A stretch of 64,000 nucleotides of DNA from Actinorhabdospora filicis (lineage in GTDB: Bacteria; Actinomycetota; Actinomycetes; Mycobacteriales; Micromonosporaceae), in contig NZ_BSTX01000005.1 of assembly GCF_030269765.1 (NCBI RefSeq), positions 240,033-304,032 on the forward strand, read 5' to 3'. The translations under genes were made by a program, and so were the position numbers. Shown piece by piece: positions 26,314 to 33,773 of this stretch. Below the pieces are notes generated by a model. The model had not been told where the DNA came from. It saw only the letters and a list, made by a program, of their open reading frames with translations, and did not search any database. Position 1 is the stretch's first letter. The number at the start of each line of letters is the position of its first letter.

Positions 26314-26537
26314 GTGGCTCCCTTGCTATGGGGGAGCGCTTCTTTCCATGCCCGGTAGTCCTCACGATTGAACCTCCATTGGCCGTTAGGCAACTTGATT
26401 CCATGAGGCGCGCGGCCCTTGACCAGCCAGTCAGCAAAGGTGCTCTTTGGTAGAGGCCCAGTCTCGTCCCCGAGGTCATCAAGGATGTAGGCCAAGCTGA
26501 TGTACGGGCGGGATTCGGTGGTGGACTTCTTCGGCAT
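26301..26537 (-). CDS. xis: Excisionase-like winged-helix protein
   Basis: About 78 residues from ATG 26537 (MPKKSTTESRPYISLAYI). STFADWLVKGRAPHGIKLPNG followed by QWRFNREDYRAW matches the MerR-like HTH of recombination directionality factors, where the second part forms the wing. It is translationally linked to int, the usual xis position. Confidence 0.78.
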   Translation of the reverse strand: MPKKSTTESRPYISLAYILDDLGDETGPLPKSTFADWLVKGRAPHGIKLPNGQWRFNREDYRAWKEALPHSKGATCRT

Positions 26538-26572
26538 GGACGTTGGGCGCTCCTTGCTGGGGTTGGGAGCGC

Positions 26573-26617
26573 CAGCAAGCGCCACATGGTCAGCAAGTCA
26601 CCGTGCGGCGCTTGCTG
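26573..26617 (-). other. Intercistronic hairpin upstream of xis
   Basis: CAGCAAGCGCC (26573-26583) and GGCGCTTGCTG (26607-26617) form an 11-bp stem between the RNA-ligase gene and xis. It is one of a series in this operon. Confidence 0.7.
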
Positions 26618-26630
26618 ACGCGAGGGGTTG

Positions 26631-27290
26631 TTAGGCGGCCATGGACTTCGGGAGCTCATCGCGGTCGATGAGGACCTTGAAGACCGCCCTGGCGTCTTCG
26701 TGTCGGACGATGACGCCTTCGGGGTTGCGGTACGGCGGCAGGGGGCCGCCGGCGTGGTCGGCGGGGGGACGTGTCACGAACGACCCGCGCACCTTCAGGC
26801 GCGTTAGCGCCTGCTGTACGGACACATCGGCGAACGGCCCGTCGTAGAGGAGCGGGACCATGCCGAGGCCGTACGGGAGGTGCACCGCCATGGCGAGCGC
26901 TTCGGCGTACCTGTTCACGTCGAACAGCGCGAAGCGCCGGACGCCTTGCGGCATCTCGTATCCGCGGTTGATGCCGTGCCCGTACCACTCGCCGTGGTGT
27001 CGGCCGGGGCCGAGGACATCGGCGAGCGCCTGGGCGTTGGCGTGCACCCATGCGGCGAAGCCGTAGTTGTCGGCGTCCGGGGTGATCACGCGGTTCCGGG
27101 ACTGTGCGCCGACGAGGTACAGGTGTTCGCCTAGCTGCACGACCACGCCATCGGCGAACGCGTCGCCCGGCGTGAAGATCGGCAACAGGGGATTCACGAT
27201 GACCGTGGCGTTGGTGCCGTCGATCTTCTCGGTGATGGTGACGCTCCGGTAGAGACGGGGCGTCTTGGGGTACTTCTGGAACTCGATCAG
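26631..27290 (-). CDS. RNA ligase family protein with CTG start
   Basis: About 219 residues. Motif I (EKIDGTNA, with nucleophile Lys) lies upstream of the first GTG in frame, so the gene must start earlier. The only candidate is CTG 27290, six bases after AGGAGG. Other nucleotidyltransferase motifs are present: GEWYGHGINRGY, FALFDV (motif III-like), EGVIVRHEDA (motif IV) and a late FKVL Lys (motif V). Members of this family adenylate and join RNA ends, for instance to repair tRNA cleaved by host defence. A DNA substrate is less likely because no helix-hairpin-helix domain is present. Confidence 0.8.
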   Translation of the reverse strand: MIEFQKYPKTPRLYRSVTITEKIDGTNATVIVNPLLPIFTPGDAFADGVVVQLGEHLYLVGAQSRNRVITPDADNYGFAAWVHANAQALADVLGPGRHHGEWYGHGINRGYEMPQGVRRFALFDVNRYAEALAMAVHLPYGLGMVPLLYDGPFADVSVQQALTRLKVRGSFVTRPPADHAGGPLPPYRNPEGVIVRHEDARAVFKVLIDRDELPKSMAA

Positions 27291-27300
27291 GGGTGTCCTC

Positions 27301-27540
27301 CTAGTAGTTCGTCATGGGCGCCGCCTTCCGCTGCTTGGATTCGCTGGTGAGGTGGTACAGCCCGGAGTCCGGGCAGGCGTAGTAGCGGGACTCGCGGACC
27401 ATGCCGCGTCTGGTCGGCCAGGCTTGGGCGGCGCGGTCGCGTTTGGTCTGTGCGCGCCCAAGGCTCTTGGCCGCGTCGTGCTCGTCGAAGAATCCGCGCT
27501 TGCCGCACCCGCACACTTCGTACGGGACGCATTTGGTCAC
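27301..27540 (-). CDS. Phage zinc-ribbon-like hypothetical protein
   Basis: A 79-residue protein from GTG 27540 with AAAGGAGAC upstream. Cys residues in CVPYEVCGCGKRGFF and later in YYACPDSGLYHL could bind a metal. The middle (RAQTKRDRAAQ) is basic and helical. Its stop is overlapped by the SD of the RNA-ligase gene. Confidence 0.6.
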   Translation of the reverse strand: MTKCVPYEVCGCGKRGFFDEHDAAKSLGRAQTKRDRAAQAWPTRRGMVRESRYYACPDSGLYHLTSESKQRKAAPMTNY

Positions 27541-27569
27541 AGCCGTCTCCTTTCGTGTCGGACTGCGGG

Positions 27570-27785
27570 TCAGATGATGTCGGCGGTCTGGCGGGTCACG
27601 GACCAGCGGTAGAACTTGGTGTGACCGGTCGCCTGTCGGTGGTCGAGGTCCCAAAGGTGGTCTCGGGTCCCATAGTCGAGGGCACCGACCCAGGGGCCGT
27701 GTGCATCGCACGTCCGGCAGTGCATGAAGTAGATCTCGGCCACGGGCAAGTCCGGGGCGATGCTCGGGATTTCGGGCAGGTACAT
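27570..27785 (-). CDS. Actinophage protein resembling DUF7848
   Basis: A 71-residue protein from ATG 27785, SD GAGAGG. The pattern of a short N-terminus, MHCRTCDAHGPW, a Trp and two His (DHRQATGHTKFYRW) matches small DUF7848-like proteins of Streptomyces mobile elements. Function unknown. Confidence 0.6.
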   Translation of the reverse strand: MYLPEIPSIAPDLPVAEIYFMHCRTCDAHGPWVGALDYGTRDHLWDLDHRQATGHTKFYRWSVTRQTADII

Positions 27786-27804
27786 GGGTTCCTCTCGGAG
27801 TGGG

Positions 27805-27830
27805 GCCCGGCCGACACACGTCGGCCGGGC
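27805..27830 (-). other. Intercistronic hairpin upstream of the gene at 27785
   Basis: Perfect 11-bp stem GCCCGGCCGAC / GTCGGCCGGGC with a 4-nt loop, immediately before the SD of the next leftward gene. Confidence 0.75.
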
Positions 27831-27832
27831 GT

Positions 27833-28261
27833 CTACTTGCAGAACTTCGGGCAGGCACATCCGCCTATGACGCACCGTCCGCGCGAGGCGGCATCGAAGG
27901 CGTGCGCCCACGGGGGGTGTCCGCAGCCGGCGTGACCGCAGAACCCTTTGAGTCCGGCCTTGCCGGTACATGCGGCGCGCATGTGTCCGACGCTGTAGAG
28001 GGTCGTGATGCCGAACCGGCCGCCGATCGCCATGCTCTTGGCAAGCTTCTCGGCTTCCTTCACCGACGACATGGGCCCGAATGAGAGCCAGCGCGAGCCG
28101 TCGGGATTCACCAGCGTCAGCGCCTGCCAGTCGCGCATCTCCAGCAGGTCGGCCGCGGCGGCGATGACGGCCTTGGCCATCGCCTCGGGCGTCGGGTAGT
28201 CCTGTGACGTCAGGATCTCGGTGATGGCGGCGATCTCGTCGCGGCGGGGCGTGATTCTCAG
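27833..28261 (-). CDS. Cys/His-rich phage hypothetical protein with CTG start
   Basis: About 142 residues. The frame opens right after an upstream stop, and CTG 28261 overlaps that TGA (CTGA) with GGAGG six bases upstream. The next in-frame ATG would delete the first 27 or so residues, which are well-formed helix. The N-terminal part is helical (PEAMAKAVIAAAADLLEMRD). The C-terminus carries several Cys and His (CGHAGCGHPPWAHAF, CVIGGCACPKFCK) that suggest metal binding. Confidence 0.6.
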   Translation of the reverse strand: MRITPRRDEIAAITEILTSQDYPTPEAMAKAVIAAAADLLEMRDWQALTLVNPDGSRWLSFGPMSSVKEAEKLAKSMAIGGRFGITTLYSVGHMRAACTGKAGLKGFCGHAGCGHPPWAHAFDAASRGRCVIGGCACPKFCK

Positions 28262-28515
28262 TCGCGGCCTCCGCGGATCAGGGCTGCGAATCCCAGCACG
28301 ACCACGCTGCATCCCAGGAGCGCGAACAGGACGGCGGCGCCGGTCATCAGGCCCACGGTGACGCTGCGGGCATCGATGCCCGCTGCGACTCCCGATCCCA
28401 GGATCGCCAGCCACGCCAGGACAACGGCAAGGGCCGCCACGGGGCCGGAGACCAGGGCTTGCGGGCGGCGGTGGCGCGGCTGCCAACTGGCCGGGCGGGC
28501 GTCGATGGTCACCAC
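28258..28515 (-). CDS. Small phage membrane protein
   Basis: An 85-residue protein from GTG 28515. Two hydrophobic helices (AALAVVLAWLAILGSGVAAG and TVGLMTGAAVLFALLGCSVV) follow a basic N-terminus. It overlaps the preceding gene by 7 bp and the following CTG start by 4 bp, which fixes the operon order. Confidence 0.6.
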   Translation of the reverse strand: MVTIDARPASWQPRHRRPQALVSGPVAALAVVLAWLAILGSGVAAGIDARSVTVGLMTGAAVLFALLGCSVVVLGFAALIRGGRD

Positions 28516-29039
28516 TTTGGGTTCTCCGTGGTGGCTTCGGGGCCGTAGCTGGCCAGCAGGTCGGCGAGTTCGGCGTCATCGAGGTGCGGGAAGTGGCGGC
28601 GCACTTCACCTACCGCCCATTGAATGAATGGGGCGGCTTCGCTGGGGGTGAACTCCACGTAGAAGTCGTCGAACGCACCCCGTCCGTGGTCCCACAGGAA
28701 GGTCGTGACAACCCGCATGACTTCGTCACGGCTCATCGGCACCAGCTCTGCGCATCTGTGGTACACGTGCAGCGCTAGGAGCATGGCGACGTCGCATCCA
28801 CCGATGCTGAGCAGGGGGCGGATCAGGAGGGACGGCGCGGGATAGGCGACGTCATCCGGGATCGCGCCGAGATGATTCGCCGTCATCCAGCGGTGCACGA
28901 AGGACCGGAACTCCACCTGATACTCGGTGTCGACCGGGAAGCGGCGGTTCTTGACGGCGATGATGCGGCCGGGTTCGCCGCGTTCGATATCAGGCGCCTC
29001 GATCAGGGAGACGACCCGATCGGTGATCGAGAAGGTCAT
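28509..29039 (-). CDS. Phage hypothetical protein
   Basis: A 176-residue soluble protein. It opens with a possible KOW-like or SH3-like beta domain (GEPGRIIAVKNRRFPVDTEYQVEF, in parts GRIIAVKNRRF and TEYQVEFRSFV) and continues as helices (DAELADLLASYGPEATTE). No family recognised. ATG start with an SD-like GGAGCACGC upstream. Confidence 0.6.
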   Translation of the reverse strand: MTFSITDRVVSLIEAPDIERGEPGRIIAVKNRRFPVDTEYQVEFRSFVHRWMTANHLGAIPDDVAYPAPSLLIRPLLSIGGCDVAMLLALHVYHRCAELVPMSRDEVMRVVTTFLWDHGRGAFDDFYVEFTPSEAAPFIQWAVGEVRRHFPHLDDAELADLLASYGPEATTENPKW

Positions 29040-29062
29040 GTGCGTGCTCCAGGGCGTAAGAA

Positions 29063-29088
29063 AGGGCCCCGCCTGATGGCGGAGCCCT
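29063..29088 (-). other. Intercistronic hairpin upstream of the gene at 29039
   Basis: AGGGCCCCGCC and GGCGGAGCCCT pair with one mismatch around loop TGAT. Confidence 0.7.
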
Positions 29089-29110
29089 GTGCTTGCGTTG
29101 GGTGAAGTGG

Positions 29111-29320
29111 TCAGGTCGACGGCGGCGTCAGTGCGTCATGGAGACGGCCGTAGATGGTGGCGAGCAGTTCGGCGGCCTCTTCGTTCTGATCGGCGATCAG
29201 CTCGTCCCAGCGGCGATAGTCGGTGGGAGTGCCGTTCACCTGGTGTGGTGCCCGCTCGGATTCCCAGCGGGTGTGTGCGACGTCGATGTCGGCGAGGATC
29301 GCGCGGATGGTGTCGTTCAT
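29111..29320 (-). CDS. Small phage hypothetical protein
   Basis: A 69-residue, all-helical protein (MNDTIRAILADIDVAHTRWE, DELIADQNEEAAELLATIYG). I use ATG 29320 because GGAG lies 8 nt upstream; ATG 29326 is too close to the SD. Start overlaps the preceding stop. Confidence 0.55.
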   Translation of the reverse strand: MNDTIRAILADIDVAHTRWESERAPHQVNGTPTDYRRWDELIADQNEEAAELLATIYGRLHDALTPPST

Positions 29321-29586
29321 GCGCATGTCTCCGGGTGCGGTGGGATCGACCAGCGTCGGATGTACCAGTCGCCTTCTGAGTCGGGGCGCGGCGTGGGACG
29401 AACCCAGGCGGGCCGCCGGATCTCGATGACCTGACCGTCGTGCCATGCCTCAGACAGCAGGTACTTGAGATCCCGGGTGCTGAGTCGCAGGACGTCCGCG
29501 ATCTCGTAGACCGTGAGGCCGCTGACGGGTGATTCGGACAGGTAGTCCAGGACGATGGAACGGACGTCGGTGGTTCGTGCTGGCAC
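29317..29586 (-). CDS. Winged-helix DNA-binding protein, putative
   Basis: An 89-residue protein from GTG 29586 (SD TGGAGA). Residues 5-60 read as a winged helix: RSIVLDYLSESPVSGLTVYE, IADVLRLSTRDLKYLLSEA, then a beta hairpin HDGQVIEIRRP. It could be a regulator of the early operon or of phage DNA entry. No known family assigned. Confidence 0.6.
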   Translation of the reverse strand: MPARTTDVRSIVLDYLSESPVSGLTVYEIADVLRLSTRDLKYLLSEAWHDGQVIEIRRPAWVRPTPRPDSEGDWYIRRWSIPPHPETCA

Positions 29587-29603
29587 TGGTCTCCAGGGGT
29601 CGG

Positions 29604-29632
29604 CCCGGCGGCATCACCTCGATGCCGCCGGG
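29604..29632 (-). other. Intercistronic hairpin upstream of the winged-helix gene
   Basis: Perfect 12-bp stem CCCGGCGGCATC / GATGCCGCCGGG with a 5-nt loop, followed at once by the SD and GTG start. Confidence 0.75.
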
Positions 29633-29639
29633 GGAGTTG

Positions 29640-30080
29640 CTAGTCGGTGGGGTCCGCCGGGCGGGGAAGCGGATAGCCGTAGGTGGCCTTCTCGCGCTGG
29701 CGTATCAGCGCCTCGATGGTGATCCGATTGCGGAAGCGCAGACCGTCGCCAGGGGTTGTGCGATTGCGGCGGAGGCGCATGTAGGCGGCGAATCGCGGGC
29801 GGTCGTCGGGCTCCAGGAATGCCAGGGCTCGGGCGGTGTTCTCGATGACGTCCACGGGGTCGGTGTGGACGGCCATGCCGTGAAAGCCGCGCAGCTCGGT
29901 AACGGCGAACTCGGTGTGTCCGGCGGGGGCGATACCGCCGTCGTGCAGGTCGGCGGTGCTGTAGCGGCTCAGCTCGGCGGCGGGGATCGCGCGCCCGAGT
30001 GGGCGGCCTTCCCGTGCGCAGCCGATGCAGTCGATCCAGGCAAGTACGCTGGTCGCTGCGAAAGTAGCTTCCATCCTCAA
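29640..30080 (-). CDS. Phage hypothetical protein
   Basis: A 146-residue protein starting TTG 30080 (AAAGG upstream) or ATG 30074. It has a Cys-x2-Cys near the N-terminus (WIDCIGCAREG) and a helical middle (DDRPRFAAYMRLRRNR). The RDRITIEALIRQREKATYG-type tail (actual text NRITIEALIRQREKATYGY) is basic. No family known. Confidence 0.5.
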   Translation of the reverse strand: MRMEATFAATSVLAWIDCIGCAREGRPLGRAIPAAELSRYSTADLHDGGIAPAGHTEFAVTELRGFHGMAVHTDPVDVIENTARALAFLEPDDRPRFAAYMRLRRNRTTPGDGLRFRNRITIEALIRQREKATYGYPLPRPADPTD

Positions 30081-30099
30081 GGGGCCTTTCGTGGTTGGG

Positions 30100-30132
30100 G
30101 AGCCGCCGACACATGCACCGTGTCGGCGGCTC
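30100..30132 (-). other. Intercistronic hairpin in the leader of the gene at 30080
   Basis: GAGCCGCCGACA (30100-30111) and TGTCGGCGGCTC (30121-30132), 12 bp, loop 9 nt. It is downstream of the operator-like site at 30140. Confidence 0.75.
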
Positions 30133-30139
30133 TTGTTGA

Positions 30140-30176
30140 TGAAAGTGGGTGCGGCTTTACACCCACTTTCACTTTC
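30140..30176 (-). promoter_or_regulatory. Repeated operator motif, inverted pair
   Basis: TGAAAGTGGGTG (30140-30151) and CACCCACTTTCA (30160-30171) are perfect inverted arms; the right arm continues as CTTTCA. Read leftward this is a variant of the AAAGTGAAAGTGGGAG motif found elsewhere in the prophage. It overlaps the stop of the 30175 gene. Confidence 0.6.
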
Positions 30177-32025
30177 AGTGCTGCTCGGGCGTGGGGTGGA
30201 GCTTCACTCCCAGTTCTGCCAGCAGCTCGTCATAGCGGCCGTCGTCGTGACCCCAGGAGTACAAGACGGTGGAGTCGATGTCGGCGCTGGTGTAGTGCAG
30301 CCCGAAGTGCCGACCGGCCGTGCGAGGGTCGGAGCAGATCTTGCGTGCGTCGGCGACGCTCACCCGGTATAGGCAGCGGGACTTCGCGGGGTTCTTGCCC
30401 GCGCTGACGATGAAGACGTTCGCCATCGGCTCATCGGGCTTCACGGGCTGCGGGGCGGGAGGCCAGGTCTCGACAACACCGTCTCGCATGCGGCCCCGGA
30501 TCGAGTCGTAGGCAGGGCGGTACTTGTTGGAGCTGGTCAGAGTGATCACGTGCAGTCCATCGGGATGGACCGACACCACGCGCATCCACTCTCCCGCCTT
30601 GGAGACCAGGTCGCCGGTCTGGAAGTGCTCCGGCAACCAGACCGGGGCCTCTTCGTCAAGAGCGTCGAGCGCGGCCTGTAGGTCGGCGATCTCCTCGTCG
30701 TAGATCATGGCCTCTCGCTTGAACCATGCCGCCTCAGCCAAGGCGGTCGGGGCCAGAAGACCCGCTGCCTTCTCAACCCGCTCGGCGCGCTCCTTCAGCT
30801 GTGCGATGCGCTGGACAAGCCGCCACTCCTCAGGCGCCCCATCGGAACGGGATTCCACGATCGGTGTCTTGGCTTCGGCCACGGCCCGGACCAGGCGGTT
30901 CCCTGTGCCGACGACGTGTGCAGGCCGAACCGGGTCGGTGGCCGCCTGGACGGCCGGAATGACCTTCGGTGCGGGGGTGGGGATCGGTGCCGTCGTCGCC
31001 TCTGGCTTCACCGGCGCGGCGGGAGTGTCGTCGATCGTGACGCGGACCGCGAGGTCGAGCGTCTCCAGCGCGGCCGTGATTCTGTCGATGAGCGGCCGGT
31101 TGGCGGCCTGATTCATCGTGTCTGCGTTGTGCCAGGTCCCGCCCTTCTTGTCCCACTGCCATCCGGCCTTGCGCAGGACGTAGCGGGAGCCGTCGGGGAA
31201 GACGGTGTTCCGCACGAGCGTCCCGAGCGCCCGAGTGTGCTCGATGACGATCACCTTCTCCGGGGCCGCGCCCGCGGTGGGGCTCTCATAGACCGTCACC
31301 GGCCCCGAGGGCGTAGCGGGCGGCGTGACCGCAGGCGCAGACGGTTCGGGCGCGGAGAAGGTGACCTTCGGTGCCTCGGCGAGCGGCTTGGACGGTGCGG
31401 CAGGCGGGGCGGCTTGCGGCTTGTCCTCGCGCTTCTTCAACACGTGGATCAAGGCTGCAATGCGGTCGGGGAACCACTCGGTCACCGACCCGGGCTCATT
31501 CTGCGTGGCGTGCCAGGGGGCATCCTCGTGCCCGAGCTTGGTGAAGCCGATGTGACCCACCGGCTTGCCGTCGATGCTGACCGACTGCCCATCTGCGGCG
31601 GGCCTGTACACCAGCCGCTCGCGGTCCTCCGCCTCTTTGATCAGCTTCTCCATGTCGCGCCGGTACTTCTCCGCCTTCTCACGAGCGGCCTCGGCGTCGG
31701 ACTGGAAGTCGATCGACAAGTGGAAACGGAACTCTCCGTTCTTCTCGTAGTTGTACGTGTCGGCGATCCCCTTGAGCTGCCTGTGCAGCCGCTCCGCGTC
31801 GGACGAGTACCGCCGCACCCCCTGATCGTCGGTTGTGAACACCCAGGAGTCCGGGCGGTCCTTCACGACGATCCGGATAGCGCCCGGGTCGGAGGTAACC
31901 GAGTACGACGCCATCGGCGTGATCACCTGCTGCTCTCGCTTCCGGCGGACATCCACCCTCAGGCGCTTAGCGACGTCCGGAACGGAGAGAGACTGCGTCG
32001 ACTTGTACAGCTTGCCTTCGAACAT
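30175..32025 (-). CDS. Large multidomain phage protein, function unknown
   Basis: About 616 residues from ATG 32025 (MFEGKLYKSTQSLSVPDVAK). It reads as several small domains joined by Pro/Ala linkers: residues 1-170, alpha/beta with many charged residues; about 171-235, a beta domain (GFTKLGHEDAPWHATQNE); a linker rich in AP; about 290-360, a domain with YVLRKAGWQWDKKGGTWHN; another linker; a coiled coil (QRIAQLKERAERVEKAAGLL); and a C-terminal domain (CLYRVSVADARKICSD). This is like large polyvalent proteins of mobile elements. No catalytic motif was identified. Confidence 0.6.
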   Translation of the reverse strand: MFEGKLYKSTQSLSVPDVAKRLRVDVRRKREQQVITPMASYSVTSDPGAIRIVVKDRPDSWVFTTDDQGVRRYSSDAERLHRQLKGIADTYNYEKNGEFRFHLSIDFQSDAEAAREKAEKYRRDMEKLIKEAEDRERLVYRPAADGQSVSIDGKPVGHIGFTKLGHEDAPWHATQNEPGSVTEWFPDRIAALIHVLKKREDKPQAAPPAAPSKPLAEAPKVTFSAPEPSAPAVTPPATPSGPVTVYESPTAGAAPEKVIVIEHTRALGTLVRNTVFPDGSRYVLRKAGWQWDKKGGTWHNADTMNQAANRPLIDRITAALETLDLAVRVTIDDTPAAPVKPEATTAPIPTPAPKVIPAVQAATDPVRPAHVVGTGNRLVRAVAEAKTPIVESRSDGAPEEWRLVQRIAQLKERAERVEKAAGLLAPTALAEAAWFKREAMIYDEEIADLQAALDALDEEAPVWLPEHFQTGDLVSKAGEWMRVVSVHPDGLHVITLTSSNKYRPAYDSIRGRMRDGVVETWPPAPQPVKPDEPMANVFIVSAGKNPAKSRCLYRVSVADARKICSDPRTAGRHFGLHYTSADIDSTVLYSWGHDDGRYDELLAELGVKLHPTPEQH

Positions 32026-32077
32026 GATTCTTCCTTTGCGATGGTTGCCTATCATCAGGACGCGAGATCCGCTCGCG

Positions 32078-32101
32078 CCGACGCCTCACGGCGTTTCGGC
32101 T
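32078..32101 (-). other. Intercistronic imperfect hairpin upstream of the large protein gene
   Basis: GCCGACGCC and GGCGTTTCGGC pair around TCAC with a small bulge, between the stop at 32122 and the start at 32025. Confidence 0.5.
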
Positions 32102-32121
32102 TTACGCAGGAACTGGTGCTT

Positions 32122-32310
32122 TTAGAACGCGTAAGGGTCGTGCCATCCACCACGGCGGTAGGCTTCCCAAGTCTCGTCCCCATACCGTTCTCGGGCCCAC
32201 GCTTCATGAGCATCACGGTCTGATTCGGTCGGTTCCGTTTCCCCACCCTCAGGGTCGTACTTGGCGATCGTGTCAAGAACGGCATGGAAGGGGTTCCAGT
32301 TCTCGTCCAC
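32122..32310 (-). CDS. Small acidic phage protein
   Basis: A 62-residue protein from GTG 32310, rich in Asp, Glu and Trp (MDENWNPFHAVLDTIAKYDP, DAHEAWARERYGDETWEAY). Starts 6 bp after the upstream stop. No family recognised. Confidence 0.5.
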   Translation of the reverse strand: MDENWNPFHAVLDTIAKYDPEGGETEPTESDRDAHEAWARERYGDETWEAYRRGGWHDPYAF

Positions 32311-32316
32311 CTCTGG

Positions 32317-32535
32317 TCACCCCGCCTGATAGACGGGCCGGTCTAGCGTGTACATCTCGCCGTTTCGATATGCGTGCACCTGAGCTTGACGCCCTTCGGT
32401 AGCAATCCGACGAGCGATCTTGAGTGCTAGCGCGTACGTGCCGTTAGGTGCCCATACGGGACGCCATCCAGATTCGTTATCCCAGGTCGGACCGAAGTAG
32501 TAGTAGACAATGAAGAAGACGTCATCGTCCGCCAT
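32317..32535 (-). CDS. Small phage hypothetical protein
   Basis: A 72-residue protein from ATG 32535 (SD AGGAGA). MADDDVFFIVYYYFGPTWDN gives a beta start, and LALKIARRIATEGRQAQVHA reads as a helix. Later VHAYRNGEMYTLDRP. It resembles small beta-alpha-beta early proteins; no function known. Confidence 0.55.
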   Translation of the reverse strand: MADDDVFFIVYYYFGPTWDNESGWRPVWAPNGTYALALKIARRIATEGRQAQVHAYRNGEMYTLDRPVYQAG

Positions 32536-32552
32536 GAATCTCTCCTGATTCT

Positions 32553-32618
32553 CCTGTTCGGGCCGGGTGCCCGTGGCGGGCAGACGGCTCTAGAGCCGTC
32601 TGCCACCATGAAGACCCG
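32553..32618 (-). repeat. Intergenic repeat copy 1 with perfect palindrome
   Basis: This stretch (TTCGGGCCGGGTGCCCGTGG start, ending CCACCATG then AGACCCGG) recurs at 33062-33126. Inside, 32580-32603 is a 24-bp perfect palindrome with centre CTCTAGAG. It precedes the SD of the gene at 32535. Confidence 0.75.
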
Positions 32619-32621
32619 GTA

Positions 32622-33047
32622 CTAGCTCAGGCCCATGTCGCGATGCCATCCCCAGGGAGCTTCTTCCCAACCGGGAAGCCGAGAGATGAGCCGGGATTTC
32701 AGTGCGTCACAGAACGCCTTCGCGTCGCTCTTGTCCCACTCGCTCCAGTCGCAGGTCTGGTATTCGTAGTACTGAACTTGCTTGAGTGCGAATGCTGGTG
32801 AGATCCCATTCTTGGGGATGCCGTAAGTGAACGTCGGAATGTACGTATCCGCTTCATCCCATTCGGGAGTGTCGACCATTTGGACGCTCCTCAGGTTGGT
32901 CCGGATAAGGTCGATACCGGCGAACCGGAACCACTCTGCATCCCAGTGCCGCAGTTCCCCGCCGCGATATGACAACGGCTCGCGCTGGATATATGCGAGA
33001 GTGAGCAACAGGTCGACGTGATCGCGGCTGATTCGAATTGCTGACAT
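32622..33047 (-). CDS. Phage hypothetical protein
   Basis: A 141-residue protein from ATG 33047 with AAGGAAG upstream. It contains RISRDHVDLLLTLAYIQREP, then several Trp-rich segments (LRHWDAEWFRFAG, DWSEWDKSDAKAFCDALKSR). No recognised family. It sits between two copies of the same intergenic repeat, which may indicate an inserted early-gene cassette. Confidence 0.55.
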   Translation of the reverse strand: MSAIRISRDHVDLLLTLAYIQREPLSYRGGELRHWDAEWFRFAGIDLIRTNLRSVQMVDTPEWDEADTYIPTFTYGIPKNGISPAFALKQVQYYEYQTCDWSEWDKSDAKAFCDALKSRLISRLPGWEEAPWGWHRDMGLS

Positions 33048-33061
33048 GACTTCCTTCTTCC

Positions 33062-33126
33062 GTTCGGGCCGGGTGCCCGTGGCGAGCGGACGGCCCGAGA
33101 GCCGTCCACCACCATGCAGACCCGGA
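33062..33126 (-). repeat. Intergenic repeat copy 2
   Basis: Matches the stretch at 32553-32618 with a handful of substitutions; the hairpin here is GGACGGC / GCCGTCC at 33088-33107. The repeat is placed identically before the SD of the next gene. Confidence 0.75.
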
Positions 33127-33138
33127 GTAGGCGGTCCC

Positions 33139-33342
33139 CTAGGGCCACCGGCCGATCTCCTGTGCATCGCTGTAGATGTCCTCTGAAATCAAGACCGTTA
33201 GTCGACGACCGTCCTCCGTGGAGACCTCTGCCCGGTCGCGTTCGATAGAATCGATGACCACGGGAATCACTTTCCCGTTGCGTACGACGTAGACGGCATC
33301 TCCGCTTTTCGTGAAACAGTGGTCACGGGTTAGTGCGGTCAC
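33139..33342 (-). CDS. Small phage hypothetical protein (SH3-like)
   Basis: A 67-residue protein from GTG 33342. The whole protein reads as beta strands: GDAVYVVRNGKVIPVVIDSI, then RAEVSTEDGRRLTVLIS. The pattern suits an SH3-like or KOW-like barrel. Function unknown. Confidence 0.5.
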   Translation of the reverse strand: MTALTRDHCFTKSGDAVYVVRNGKVIPVVIDSIERDRAEVSTEDGRRLTVLISEDIYSDAQEIGRWP

Positions 33343-33370
33343 TGATCTTCGCCTCTCAGTTCGCGAATGG

Positions 33371-33429
33371 AGCGATGCGCTCCCGAACAGAGTCCGGTGA
33401 ATCCGGACTCCGAACGGCAATGCATCGCT
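33371..33429 (-). other. Two-tier hairpin upstream of the gene at 33342
   Basis: Outer arms AGCGATGC (33371-33378) and GCATCGCT (33422-33429) enclose an inner hairpin GAGTCCGG / CCGGACTC (33390-33410). The outer arms are shared with the element at 33718. Confidence 0.65.
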
Positions 33430-33435
33430 GGCGGG

Positions 33436-33696
33436 CTAGACGTTCCCGCTGCGTATTGCGACATCGGCGAGTTCGAGCGCGAGTGATTCCGGGTCGGGCC
33501 CGTCATTGATGGCCCCGGGATCGCCGATAATGCGGTACAGATAGGAGATCCAGATGTCGCCCTTACGGAGGACTTCACCGACCTCACCCGGCGAATCGTC
33601 GACATTGCATGCCCAGACCTCCCAGCGCCGCCCACTGCGGCTCGGATACAGGTAGGTCTTCCGTCCGAGGACGGTGTGAATGATCTCTGTCGGCAT
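33436..33696 (-). CDS. First gene of the leftward early operon, hypothetical
   Basis: An 86-residue protein from ATG 33696. Beta-rich start (EIIHTVLGRKTYLYPSRSG, RRWEVWACNVDD), then ILSYLYRIIGDP-like text (actual DIWISYLYRIIGDPG) and a terminal helix (ESLALELADVAIRSG). No family recognised. The operator at 33774 lies 78 bp upstream, so this should be the promoter-proximal gene. Confidence 0.55.
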   Translation of the reverse strand: MPTEIIHTVLGRKTYLYPSRSGRRWEVWACNVDDSPGEVGEVLRKGDIWISYLYRIIGDPGAINDGPDPESLALELADVAIRSGNV

Positions 33697-33773
33697 GATC
33701 AGATCCCTTCGTTCGGGGAGCGATGAGCTCCCCTGCCTGTCGGGTTCAACCAGGCGGGCAGGGCAATCCATCG

